A program made the translations under genes and the position numbers. Positions 30,101 through 40,600 of a stretch of 64,000 nucleotides of DNA are shown here, one piece after another. This stretch comes from a virus: positions 88,336 through 152,335 of IMG/VR virus record IMGVR_UViG_3300046703_000335; one strand, written 5' to 3'. Below the pieces are notes generated by a model. That model did not search any database. It was not told the DNA's origin and worked only from the letters and a program-made list of their open reading frames with translations. Numbering within the stretch: position 1 is the first letter of the stretch; each line of letters begins with the position of its first letter.

Positions 30101-30485
30101 AATATACACTGGAATCTAAAACTTCTCCGATATGTGAGATTACGTTATTTACCTTATACGCCTTGAAATCGATAGTAAGCACGTCATCAACTAATAGCTC
30201 AAAAATACCTTCAGAAAAAAATGACCAAGGAATAGAGGTAACAACTGTATTTGATGTCCCTATACCCATATTATCAGTGGATTCTATGGACCAAATCCCA
30301 GGAACTCCTCCACGATCAATTTTATATCGATATTTTACTATGATTATTGTGCCCTGTTCAATTTCCCCGGGGACAACTGGGACATATCCTGATATAGTCT
30401 GTATGAGAGCATCAGAATAATAAACCTGATCCCCTGTGGCAGACCAGTTCGTTTTAGGATATAAGATTATAGGTGCAGGAATCAT
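27126..30485 (-). CDS. Baseplate J-like wedge protein (gp6 / gpJ type)
   Basis: The 1119-residue protein carries the conserved baseplate-J core at about 510-615: SPGKSGDVPAEAITVAL, then GNDRETNQQLTDRIKVAKLE, then GGYNSTAMDVPGVVQARVEI and a closing GGKVDVHVRG strand. J/gp6 subunits form the wedge ring that joins the baseplate and drives its change of shape. Before the core, about 379-388 read DDADGDGISD, a calcium-loop pattern (D380, D382, D384, D388) like thrombospondin type 3 or EF-hand loops. The large N-terminal part is beta-rich and not recognised. A stretch near 920-975 resembles the helical C-terminal J domain (CGDVITKQSIRNFADISFVI). The gene starts three bases after the previous stop. 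Confidence 0.87.
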   Translation of the reverse strand: MIPAPIILYPKTNWSATGDQVYYSDALIQTISGYVPVVPGEIEQGTIIIVKYRYKIDRGGVPGIWSIESTDNMGIGTSNTVVTSIPWSFFSEGIFELLVDDVLTIDFKAYKVNNVISHIGEVLDSSVYSRIIANITTENNITASANPVTGIKMRRYKDYLKILIPSSSIVLNLDNDFSGCNFYMSMVPGTEYVLMNDVPITNVDESETEDVLLNTTSYEDTVNNITVTTTRSNQVSTEYYTFNLDKTVLAKLVQQNKISNIFLSDGQTISSDIIYYIVTTVRTFDKALNQLVESPYSQELEGQFLTYTTDYQNLPKRSRSDILFSISREMMVNNDQINIVPGSVIRDISDPVALEFEKVYVIQDFIFSCLSLDTLIAFDDADGDGISDPISTNPRKRALAAALGLTDSSNLQLLIDEQFNKYASNYNLERKGSTKSTGLVLFYTEIRPTNDIIIADNTIVSTAPDYSSSIGSISFAVVGTKILSAANPDTYYNPTLKRYEIQTDIVAQSPGKSGDVPAEAITVALNVSPSLRVINEIPTRYGNDRETNQQLTDRIKVAKLEYDSGTEGGYNSTAMDVPGVVQARVEIAGDSLMMRDYDPVDNRHIGGKVDVHVRGTKFMQMVDQVAFSYEYPTDSYGNKVGETFYISDATDFRLRSKNQKVSVDNPIVAVNKVRNITRGKDYSLSNLQIIGEGDTILLDKNQQNLNIGLATFDIVEVAYLYRSSNMLVLSQQPVDSIVSVTTSAGATIDTSKYRLVKYEDPILNGNSSIAKDAVKFFFNESDNIQEFITISNEEHDMLYDTPAKLVLKGVDAASIVVTPIGGGTAYLKDIDYAIDLGSDIAYTYLELLYHSKIRHGDRVAVSYRASENFNVTFITNNLIQQVQAKIDIMKHACGDVITKQSIRNFADISFVIVRKTGTDINLLKSRIVTAISNYVSRLKMGETLTQSSVSGVVRGVDGVKDIRIPFTRMMKRNGSFIPLDPVGYATFETYNKASASGITSYRSIDKVLTYKTSDNGGDPNYFRGVYENNIPLTLVSSPIDVSKGAGRAYIQSDGKIIVSTTDGAPPQTKFYKVSYFTYYPADENPVGDLDTSEIEYLDIDNISLRDIEIIDEKVNKRGF

Positions 30486-30488
30486 ACG

Positions 30489-31235
30489 TTAATAAACCAA
30501 TCGTTGTCTTGTAAGGGCATTCATACTCAAATATTGTGAGTATTCTATTGGATTGTTACTCTGTGATGTAAATGTCACTGTAACCAATATCAAAGTTGGG
30601 TCGTCAGTTTCAGTTATATCAATTTTTAAAAGCTTACCAAAAAGCTCCCCAGGTTCAAATTTTCTCCCAGAAGCTTGCATTTGCTTTTGGACAGTTCTAA
30701 GCTTATCTATAGCAGAACTTATCTGTTCACGAATTCGAGTATATAAAAGTTGTCTATCAGATATCTTTGTACCAATCAAGGAATAAAGATCTGTACCATA
30801 CCATGAATGAAAAACATTAGAAGAAATCTTTGTAATTATAATTTTTTCTAACTGCTGAAGAAGTAATATCTCTTTGGATATTACTTCGATATCCCCACGC
30901 CCATTAATTAGCAAGTCATCGACAGTTTTCACACCAAGACATTTCGGGCAGGTATCTGATAAAGTCACATATAAGAATTCTATGATAGGATCAAAGTTCT
31001 TAATCTTATTATTAAATTCGATATTTGAAGTAACTATAAGAGTCATTGCCTGTCGAATACTCTTAATAGTATACGTCGAATATGGATATACAACCCCATT
31101 TATGCGAACCCTTAAGGAAGTAGCTGATGCCAGGGGGTATGGTAAATATACCGTCTTCCTGTCCATTTCAAGCTGCGCCCGAGCCCATAAAATCTTATGA
31201 TCACAATAATTTTGTAGTTTAACATCGTATGACAT
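30489..31235 (-). CDS. Putative baseplate wedge protein in gp25/gpW position
   Basis: The 248-residue protein lies immediately before the J/gp6-like gene, the usual place of the gp25/gpW wedge subunit. The second half fits that type loosely: WYGTDLYSLIGTKI, then a helix TRIREQISSAIDKLRTVQKQ, then strands KLLKIDITETDDPTLILVTV. The first half is an added domain with a CPKCLG Cys pair (a single CxxC, too little for a full zinc ribbon by itself). gp25-like proteins link wedge and sheath and start sheath assembly; here the role is inferred from synteny and pattern. No clear ribosome site is seen before the ATG; the recurrent motif stands just upstream. Confidence 0.6.
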   Translation of the reverse strand: MSYDVKLQNYCDHKILWARAQLEMDRKTVYLPYPLASATSLRVRINGVVYPYSTYTIKSIRQAMTLIVTSNIEFNNKIKNFDPIIEFLYVTLSDTCPKCLGVKTVDDLLINGRGDIEVISKEILLLQQLEKIIITKISSNVFHSWYGTDLYSLIGTKISDRQLLYTRIREQISSAIDKLRTVQKQMQASGRKFEPGELFGKLLKIDITETDDPTLILVTVTFTSQSNNPIEYSQYLSMNALTRQRLVY

Positions 31236-31250
31236 AATAATTAGCCGAAG

Positions 31251-31265
31251 ATAATAAGAGATTAT
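31251..31265 (-). promoter_or_regulatory. Copy of recurrent 15-base intergenic motif (before gp25-position gene)
   Basis: The minus strand reads ATAATCTCTTATTAT directly after the preceding stop. It stands 15 bases before the ATG at 31235, whose start has no clear Shine-Dalgarno site. This copy also forms a 5-bp inverted repeat (ATAAT/ATTAT). Function is unknown. Confidence 0.5.
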
Positions 31266-31267
31266 TA

Positions 31268-32701
31268 TTAGCTCGACAAAACATCCCGAGTAGTTCTAGT
31301 TTTTTTCTCAAGAATGTCTGTTTGCATATCCACGGTGGGTGTCCCAGTTTTAGGATCAAGTTCAGATCTTTTTACAAAGACTCTGTTGCCATTAACATCC
31401 TTTGTAGCGACCTCATCACAAAAAGGTATATCCCCCCCATATTTCCTACGGACTTTCTCACGAACACAATCTTCGATATTTGTATCCCGATCATATAAGA
31501 ATGTTTTTGGGAATTTCGTGAATAGTGCTATTTTTCTTAGATATTTACCACTTGTCCTAATAAATTTATCATCAAGATTCTCAACACCTAATTGAAGCTT
31601 ATCTTTAATATTCGAGATATTCTGATTAACACCTATATTTATTGTAAAATTATTACTAGAGACACTCTCAAGTGTTGTATGCTCTACTTTATTTTCAGCT
31701 ACAAAAGATTTTGAGATTTCATTCGCAGAATTTACAAGACCATCTACAACAGAATTCCCTATACCTTTTATCCCTCTAACAAGATCGATTGTCATTTTAA
31801 CATTAGATATAAGCTTATCCAGACTACCTGAAAAATTCTGCAATTTTATAAGTATATCCTTTTTATGCGGGATAGCATCCACGTACTTATCCTGTAGATT
31901 GTCTACATCATATGGTCCAAAATATATAGATATATCTCTAAAAACTGTTGTATAAAAACCTTCCTCCATTTGATCTAACGGAGTGGGTTTATATGTGTCT
32001 TGTAGTATATCAGCAAACTTCTTAACAGAATTCTTTTTATCATAATAAATAGTGCTATACCTATCAAAATAATTATTCTGGAATTTTATATAAGAATCCA
32101 CCGTAAAATTATCTGGTATAGCTGTAACTATGGATTTAAATTCAAGAAGATTTTGATATAAAGATTTTATTTTATCAAGATTTTTTACAGAATCATTATA
32201 TTCTTGCTGATTTTCTTTTATGTTATCCTGATATTCTTCAATAGATTTTTGGACAGATTCCAGCGTTGCTTCCAAATGCGATTTTTTTAGTCTCATCTTA
32301 CTTAAGGTATCATGATATTCCTCTATCTCATCTTGTAATGATCCATATTTATTTCGGAGTAAATTGATAGTTCTTAAAAAAGTTATATTTGGGATATTAG
32401 GAAGCATAGCTTCTTCAATAGGAACAGCACTCATTGCAGGCTCTGAGACAGTGCTCGGTACTATATCATCTGAAGATACTGCATTAAAAACAGGATAATT
32501 TACATCAATACCATTATTTGTTAAAAAGGATAGAAAGTCTTCCCTTACTACTAATATATGCCTATTAATATCTTCTATTCTTTTTTTTAATATTCTAATT
32601 CTATCTTCATGATACTCTTTCTGAGTCTTAGCAATTGTCATCAGTTCCTGAATATCAGCAATACTATTAGCTTTTACATACGTATCTTTTCTTCTTCTCA
32701 T
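31268..32701 (-). CDS. Coiled-coil baseplate-region protein of unknown function
   Basis: The 477-residue protein is not recognised. Residues about 10-60 and 110-190 are strongly helical and charged (for example QDEIEEYHDTLSKMRLKKSH), predicting coiled coils. Residues about 300-350 include a hydrophobic helix, VRGIKGIGNSVVDGLVNSA. The C-terminal 100 residues are basic and polar with two Cys. The start follows the previous stop by three bases, with GGGG as a weak ribosome site. It stands in the baseplate block, so a wedge-linked or chaperone role is possible but not shown. After its TAA a copy of the recurrent intergenic motif appears. Confidence 0.8.
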   Translation of the reverse strand: MRRRKDTYVKANSIADIQELMTIAKTQKEYHEDRIRILKKRIEDINRHILVVREDFLSFLTNNGIDVNYPVFNAVSSDDIVPSTVSEPAMSAVPIEEAMLPNIPNITFLRTINLLRNKYGSLQDEIEEYHDTLSKMRLKKSHLEATLESVQKSIEEYQDNIKENQQEYNDSVKNLDKIKSLYQNLLEFKSIVTAIPDNFTVDSYIKFQNNYFDRYSTIYYDKKNSVKKFADILQDTYKPTPLDQMEEGFYTTVFRDISIYFGPYDVDNLQDKYVDAIPHKKDILIKLQNFSGSLDKLISNVKMTIDLVRGIKGIGNSVVDGLVNSANEISKSFVAENKVEHTTLESVSSNNFTINIGVNQNISNIKDKLQLGVENLDDKFIRTSGKYLRKIALFTKFPKTFLYDRDTNIEDCVREKVRRKYGGDIPFCDEVATKDVNGNRVFVKRSELDPKTGTPTVDMQTDILEKKTRTTRDVLSS

Positions 32702-32704
32702 ATT

Positions 32705-34462
32705 TTACCCCAAGCCAAGCATTTTTAAAAGAGTGGAAATAGCCTTCCCAGTATCCTCATATTTTTTCTTTAATCCTTCTGCACTATTTTCTGGAACAAT
32801 TTCTTTTAATCTATTGGGATCATCTAAATTTGGAATACCATATAGGAGTATTAATCCCAACATTATTCCCTTTTCATTAAAAGTAGCTATCGGAGAATTT
32901 TTTTCAACTTTCCCTGCATTTTTTAAATAATCATTTAAAGATTTACTATCTTTTGGAGTTTCTTTAGTAGAAGTACCGGAATTACAAGCCTTATTAAAGC
33001 GGTCTACAAATCCTCTCATACCCCCCTTTTCAAGAGGTAGATTTAAAACCATGAATGTCCCACGCATACTAAAAGATGCCAATCGAGCTACAAGATTTTT
33101 TATCTTTTCCGTCACAGCCAATAAGTCTTCAACTTTTTCTCCATAAAACTTAAGATAATCATTTATAGCATCGCTTCCTGTACTTACTAAACCCAAGAGC
33201 TTATCTGTAAGAGCATCAAGATTATTAAACATTCCGTCTACTTGTTTCCCTAACATTCTTCTCACGGTAACGGATTGCCAATCCCCCTCAAGATCAAAGG
33301 GGGATAATAACTCTCCACTTATTGATAAATTCATATATTTTTTAAGTTCTGATATTGGGATACATTCCATAGGGACATTTGCTAAAACCTGGGGAGTAGC
33401 TATTGGACTACTTATAGATTTTAAATAAGGATGCTCTTCAAGATAATCATCCCCAAAGACAGAATAAATCTTATATAAATAATTGGTCTCTTGCTTAATA
33501 TCAAAATCTATATAGCTATATGATGGTCTTAATGGATTGTATTTTTGCTTTAAAATTGGATCATCATTAGTAAATACATAATCGGGTACATCAACCCCAT
33601 CTAAATTAAAAATAACTGGTATAGCCCCTAAATTACTTTTACGATAGACATAAAAAGATCCAACGGGTGTTTCAGGAGATTCCCACACCAACTTAACACC
33701 AAGAGTCATTATCCCATTTTTATTATAAAAACCTGGAGTAGCTTTAAATTTTTGAGCAGGCGATGGGTAAGGGATTTTAAACCCAAAAAGGCTAGATAAC
33801 TTTTTAAAGTTATCCAATAAATTTCTCAAATAATCTGGATCATCTACACCACCAAGCATAGCTATTATAACGCCACCAACCTTATCTGCTTCTACAAATT
33901 TTGGTGCATCAGAATCTGTACTACTTAAACAAGTAGCATTCACTCGAGTAATAAATTCCTGGTATCCCCCAAAAGTAGGAATACTATATTTAGGGAAAGT
34001 CTTATCAAAATCAGGAGTAATAAGACTTGAGTAAATTCCTGTGGAAACTAATGAGTTAATAAATTCTTTTAAAACTTTAGCTAACTGTTTAATTGCAAAC
34101 TTTATAAGACCTGATGTAGAAATAACGTTACCACTTAACAATCTGATAATTTTTAGTAATAATGTAATTGTTTCAGTTATCTTATCTAAAGTCTTGAAAA
34201 AATTCTCTGCACCTTTTACCGTAGTGTCTATACCGTCTAAAGAGAGTGATATTGTCCAGTTATTCCAGCTATCCCCCGATGTACCCCCTGTTATACCACT
34301 TGAGATATCCTCACGTTTAGTAATCTGAGGATTTATCGTAGCAGATATCTTTTGAGATGGTTTAAGGATATATTCTTGTACAGTAATTGTAGGAACATCA
34401 AAATCCTCCAATTTAGGCTTTACAAAATCAGGTACTATATCATATTTAATTCTTACCGACAT
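32705..34462 (-). CDS. Baseplate-associated protein with internal duplication
   Basis: I choose the ATG at 34462, which has AAAGGATATTAAAA in front, over the TTG at 34480; this gives 585 residues. The protein appears internally duplicated. Residues about 85-220 and 410-545 share a helical stretch, then GGYQEFITRVNATC against GGMRGFVDRFNKAC, and later NKNGIMTLGVKLVW (about 248-261) against NEKGIMLGLILLYG. Between the halves stands a FN3-like segment (VKLVWESPETPVGSFYVYRK), suggesting an Ig-like domain. No enzyme motif is seen. The position between the giant protein and the wedge genes suggests a baseplate component. It ends TAAaatATG into the next gene. Confidence 0.8.
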   Translation of the reverse strand: MSVRIKYDIVPDFVKPKLEDFDVPTITVQEYILKPSQKISATINPQITKREDISSGITGGTSGDSWNNWTISLSLDGIDTTVKGAENFFKTLDKITETITLLLKIIRLLSGNVISTSGLIKFAIKQLAKVLKEFINSLVSTGIYSSLITPDFDKTFPKYSIPTFGGYQEFITRVNATCLSSTDSDAPKFVEADKVGGVIIAMLGGVDDPDYLRNLLDNFKKLSSLFGFKIPYPSPAQKFKATPGFYNKNGIMTLGVKLVWESPETPVGSFYVYRKSNLGAIPVIFNLDGVDVPDYVFTNDDPILKQKYNPLRPSYSYIDFDIKQETNYLYKIYSVFGDDYLEEHPYLKSISSPIATPQVLANVPMECIPISELKKYMNLSISGELLSPFDLEGDWQSVTVRRMLGKQVDGMFNNLDALTDKLLGLVSTGSDAINDYLKFYGEKVEDLLAVTEKIKNLVARLASFSMRGTFMVLNLPLEKGGMRGFVDRFNKACNSGTSTKETPKDSKSLNDYLKNAGKVEKNSPIATFNEKGIMLGLILLYGIPNLDDPNRLKEIVPENSAEGLKKKYEDTGKAISTLLKMLGLG

Positions 34463-34652
34463 TTTTAATATCCTTTTCAATAGCTTTACAAAGTCTATTT
34501 AAGGCAGGAGCGAACATCTCAGAAATACCCTGTGATTTACCGGCTTCTATCATTATCCAGCCAGGTTCTTCTACGATATCTGACCCAGAGTCTCGATGTC
34601 CAAGTTCCCCTTCTCTATAGCATTCTTCAGCATGTTCGCTCGTTGATCGCAT
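34446..34652 (-). CDS. Small overlapping gene of unknown function (68 residues)
   Basis: The frame is open from 34685, but the ATG at 34652 has a textbook ribosome site (CACAAGGAGTTTGGATG), so I place the start there; this gives 68 residues. The first 82 bases overlap the end of the 3401-residue gene in another frame, and the last 17 bases overlap the start of the following gene. It fills an otherwise empty stretch of about 90 bases. The protein is charged in its first half (EHAEECYREGELGHRDSGSD) and has a short amphipathic C-terminal helix. No family is recognised. The ribosome site and gap-filling position support a real gene. Confidence 0.65.
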   Translation of the reverse strand: MRSTSEHAEECYREGELGHRDSGSDIVEEPGWIMIEAGKSQGISEMFAPALNRLCKAIEKDIKNVGKN

Positions 34653-37600
34653 CCAAACTCCTTGTGAAATTTCATATAAAGCCAAAGATATTTATTAGAT
34701 ACTATAGCCTCATTAATTACTGAACTTTTAATCTGATTATAACGTCCTGTACGTAAATAACCCAAAAAGTTGTTTAAATCTATTGCAGTTGGATTATTCT
34801 CATTATAATTTTCTGGGGTATAGTAATCATACATAAGATTACCTTGAGAATCCCTCCAAGGCATTCCCAAACGTTCTTTAATATAATTATATTGTATGTG
34901 AAGATTATGGTCTGATATCTGTACAAATTTAATATCCCCCAGAATACCAAAATAAACATGGGCTGGAGTATTATTGGATACAAGACTATATCCTTCTGAA
35001 TTCAATCTCCCAGTATCCACAGATGAAATCTCTATGGGAAGAACATCACAGAATAAAAATCCTGTAGAATAATTGCCCTTAATAGAATTAATAAATGCAT
35101 GGAGATCTGTATTACTCGAAAGTGCTTTTGTATATGTATTGAATGAGATCACTGTGATATTACTATCAGAAACGTTAATTGTCGCTTTAGGAGTCATATT
35201 CAAAACTTTAAAAGCAACTATATCATGTAATCTTGCTCCCAGGTATGTTCCATCCACGTTTATCGAACTTGATAAATTCAAAAGTCTATCAGATGCATAG
35301 TATCTATAGCTATCTGAAAGTACCGTACTATTAAATAAGGGTGTAAATATAGCATCAGGATAAGGTTTTATAGATCTTAAAAAGTCAGATAAAAAACCTA
35401 TATTAATACCTGCAAGACTATATGCTGGTAAGGTATATGTGCCTCGATATGCTATATCATATTTAATTATTATTCTGTCTCGAGTTCTGGGAATAACGTA
35501 TGTTACATTATTAACAGTATAATTAGATCCTGATAAATGTCGTATCTTAATTTGTATGGCAGTATATCTTTGTGCACCGATATACATACTAAGATTAGTA
35601 CCTACCGTACTTACTATCCTGTCAAAAAATGAAGGCAAAAGATACTTACTCATAGACCCGGACAATCCATGACTACCAGGATCAAGGACTGCTTCTACAA
35701 GGGAATCCGCTATCTCTGGAGCCAATGCCGCATTTATACTATTTGTTAAACCATCAATAGTTCTATTACTAATTTCGTTAAAGAAGAAAGTACGTTCATA
35801 CTTGTAGTTTAAATTCCAATCGCAAGAAGCACTCAAAGTATCCGTTCCATCATCTACCGTAATATTAGATGCTGTGAATTGATAATTAGAAGCGGGTTTA
35901 ATTTGTAATACATTTTCATCTTTCAGCATAATATTATCAGTTATAGATAATGGTACATTAGCATGAAAATTAGGAAGATAACTATATTCAAAATATCCGG
36001 GATTAAACTTATCCTCACGAGTGAACTTAAGATTAGCATAAAACCATTTATTGACAATATTATTATTGTTTATTCTATTTACAAGATCAGCTATACTTTC
36101 CTTATCTGGAGCCATAGCATGCCCGGATCCTGCTAATGGTAACCCGTATCCTAAGGTTTTAACGGGCTGACCAAGATCGGATGCCTTAATAAAATCTACA
36201 GAAGAACTTTTAAAATATAACCAGTTATCCTTAACTTCATACTGAGCATTATAATCCCAGCTATATATATCAAAAGCTATAATATCTTTTCTGAACCCTT
36301 GAGGGACATTACTCAATGTATCAATATAAGCTGCCTCTGGATCTCCTATGGTAAACTTATGAGTTTCCCCATAGCTATATCTTTCTTCCTTAATATTTAT
36401 TCGATGCTTTATATTACCCTTAAGAATAATATTATTAAGCTTCCACCCAATTAACTGATTGTTCTTATATAATACCGTACCATCAGACATATCTACGGTA
36501 AATGACTTGATAATTGGAACAAATGCAGTTTCAAACTCAGAGCTCTTATATTTACCTTCTACTTCTGAATTACCAATTAATTTAGCGGTAAAAAATGCCC
36601 GGTTACCATTATCATCAACTTCTCCTGATGCATTAAATTTAGTTAGAACAATAGCTTCAACAAGTTCATTGATAGTACTATATTTTCGAAGATTATATGT
36701 TGCGCTATTACTTTCAGATCCATTAATCCTTGTAAGAATTAACTCTTTAAGTGCCCCAACAACTGGGCTATCTTCTACAACTTTTATCTGATTATATTGT
36801 TCCTCTGTAATTGGTTTGTTATTGTCTATTAAATCCAGGATTTCTTGTGGAGTCATATAACTCTTGTAGTCTCCTGAATCAAAATCTGAGAATGATACAG
36901 ACCATTCAAAACCATCTATACAACTTAGTTCGATAATCTCTCTATTATTAATTACATTCCATTTACCAGACACTGGTATACCCTCTATAGCGGCTTTATT
37001 TGGATTACCATTAGATGTGTACATTGGAAAGGAAAACACAGCATTTTTTATACTGGATATCGTTCTACTATTGGAATCTTTCCCACTTATTGCTTCAATA
37101 TACGTATCTACATATACAGTTGTTACCCAATCAAATCCTACAGGTAAAATATTGACATTTGTTAGAATATATGAAGTAGTTAAACCACTTTTAGGTTCAG
37201 CCTCATATACTGAAGATGCTGATAAAAGATTCTCTCCTAAATAAATGAAGCTATTAATCTCATCACATATCTCAGCCAAAGTTTTAAATGATCCATCTAT
37301 TTTTTGAAATGAAAATGTAAAAATATCAGAGATAGTGGTATCTTTATATATAACTTTTCCATCAACAATAAGATTATAGAAAATTATATCCAGCTTCTTT
37401 ATCTTAGCACTATCCGTATATATACGATAATAAAATTGATCTGTATTTTTATCTACAGAACTATAGATATTATTCGTAGAAATATATGGAATTGCAAAAA
37501 ATTCCTTAGCAGAAACATAATCTGAAGTACTTATAAAAAGATCTGATGTACGAGATCTATTAGCTGTGGGTACTGTGCTATGAAACAAATAAGTGTTATT

Positions 37601-40600
37601 TATTTCACTAGACAACTCAAATATAGTCTTATATGCATTTGAATTACTGCCTATGATATATAATTTAAATGTACTATAAAATGTCTCTTCATTAAAATCA
37701 TAAGCTAATGTTAATACCTTTCCCCCGGTATTATCAAAGAAGACGCCATATCTAAAATTAGCTTTATTGTAAGGATCATTTAAAGTTATAGACAATCCTG
37801 GGGTACCATATTTTAATAGATAATAATTCCCTAAATAAGATATATTAAATCCTGGGAGCTCTCTTATCTCATGTGTATAGATTCTATCCTCTACATTTTT
37901 GTTAAGAAAAAGCACTCTTGGATCAGATGCTCTATGGTCAGCCACATTAGTAGATACAAGTTGGAGGCCATTAATGGAGTCAATAGGTTGATTACTTAGA
38001 AGTACAGTCTTTGATAGCACGTCATTTTCGGTGTAGGTGAAAACATTATCTGTTAAAAATAATTTTATTCCCTCATAACTATGACTTGATATTTCCGAAC
38101 AAATATTATTTATAGTCTTATAGGATATAGTTGGAATACCTCCTATATCTATCTTATCATATAAATAAAATACCCACGCTATTCCTGGTACAATTTGATT
38201 AGGATTATCTTTCCTAATTAGATCAAAAATAATCTTAATATATTTGCCATCATAATTAGAAGATACAGTAACCAAGGGGGAAACTACTGTATAAACAGAT
38301 TGGTCTGCCAAGGACATCTTAATAATTGGTATCTCTACTAATCCTACAGTCATAACTTTTGAATTAGTATCATACATCTGTCTTACTAACTGCTGGTATA
38401 ATATCCCTTGTTCAATACTCATGACCCATCTTATATAATTGTTCTTCCAGTTATAGTTATTGTTTTCATTTAGATTGTAGTAAAAAAGTAGTTTACTATA
38501 AAAAGTGTTATACAAATTCCAAGCATAAAGGGTTTGATTATATGTGGTAGCAATCTCTGGAGAAGCATTATTTTCAGCATGAACAAGATCAGGATAAAGG
38601 GTTCTAAAAACAGGACCAGCAGTATCTACTAAAAATCTTAATTGCTTTTCATAAGTAAGTATTCGTACTCTCAATATATCAGAGATACCTGAAGTAGTAC
38701 CCCCATCAGGCATTGCCAGATAATCCTGATATTTACTATTTTTACGATTAAGGTCACCATTGTCAAAAGCCCGAGCTATCTTGTCATTATAGCTATATAA
38801 ATCTCTTACAATGAGCTCCTCAGTCTGCCAAGCTTGCTTTTCAAGAAGCAATCTTTTATAGATATTTTCAGGATCATAAAAATTCTCGTATACCTTTTCT
38901 TCATTATAACCATAATCACCGATAATGGGTTCTTCTCCGCCATCTGCAAACTTAAAAATCCAATCTCTATCTTTAGCTCTAATAACTATACCTTGATAGT
39001 ACCCATCTTTACTCTCTGCATCGTATATATTTTCTAAAGATAAATAAAAATATCTGAAGAACCCCTTAGAGGTATCTTCCTTTATATCATAGATGATTAT
39101 CGGAGGTGCTGGTAAAGGCATTGGTATCTTAGCCTTTTCAGTAAAATCATATCTTAAGGCATCCAGAACATCATCGATATTTCGTTCTTCTTTAAATGTT
39201 AACTTTGATAAATCTACGGTGCCAAGTTCTTCCCAATCCTTTTCAGAATCCCTCTTTATCAGAACTTTAAAATTTTTTGTGGACTCTTTAATAAAAGGAA
39301 ATAGCAGCTTTACCAGAGCAGCACTAAAAGGTTTCCTTATCCTACGGGTATTATTTGCAAGTCTTTCTACAGCATCCCCATAAGCTGTAGCTCCAAGACT
39401 CCCATAGTCATCAAACATTGGAAAATCTTCTTTATCCTGACGAGTAATTACAATACGATATCCTTCTGGAGAAAGAGCATCTACAAAGGTATCAAGAGGA
39501 AGTAATCCAAATGTATTGGGGTTTTCTGACGTCTGTACTTGTTTATCAACTATATTATAAGTCTTTATTCCCTTATCAGAAAAAGGCTTATTAGTAAGAA
39601 TATATTCATACGTTTTATTATCCGGAGATTCTATACTCGATATAGTATAAGTATTTTTAAAATCTTCTATAATAACTTTATCCCCTACATTTACTACACG
39701 TAAAAATGTATAGTTATTTGGAGTAAAAGATCTATCAGCTATAGGGACATTAACAACATAATCATCAACTAATTTATTATTTGTAGCTATTGAGTCATCT
39801 TTCCAAATAGTAAAAGATAGGTCAGATGTCCTATTCCAATAAGGTCGCTCAGATTTAATTACTCCTACAGTTATTATCTTATTCTTATCATTCTTATATG
39901 TTACATTACAACAGTATACTTCATTAAAAGATAGAAATCCTTTTTCAAATCTATGATAATAATCTGGAGCTTGATCACTATACCCTATAGGGAAATATTC
40001 TGAAAATCCATTATTAATCTGAGCGATATCTATATCTTTAGTGAGAGTATAATCTTCTGTTTCTACATACTGATCCTCTATGCTATAGTAATCGTTTACT
40101 TTACCAACTGCATTACTGTGCCCGAACTTAAATCCAAGACCAAGCTGCATCTCAGCACTTAACCCTCGAAGTCTCTGTTTATACCATTTGAAAAATCTCA
40201 AATAAAGTTGTTTCTTAATATATTCATCTTGTAGGAGATAATAAATATCCGCTACACCTCCTCCATAATTTGGAGTAGAGTTATTGGTTGCCCCACTATC
40301 ATTACCTTGACCGCCAACAGCTGCTTTTTGTTCTATGAGCTGTTCTATTTGAGGCACGGTAACTATTTCAGAGAAGCTTCTTTCAGTAAGCTTCTGTATA
40401 TAAAATTGATCTATATTCTGATATTCAAAATAAACGTCCAAACGATACCCTATAGGAAGAGCAGTTACAAATCGACAAGAACATGTTATTGGGTCACCTT
40501 CATTTTCAAATAAATTATCAAGACCCATATAATTAAGGATATATCGATCTAAAGATGCCACAGGAGTAGTTAATTCTACCACGCCATTAGTAATAGCATA

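Noticed and set aside
34463-34480. TTG start at 34480 for the 585-residue protein
   Set aside because: The ATG at 34462 has a good AAGGA site and agrees with gene packing.
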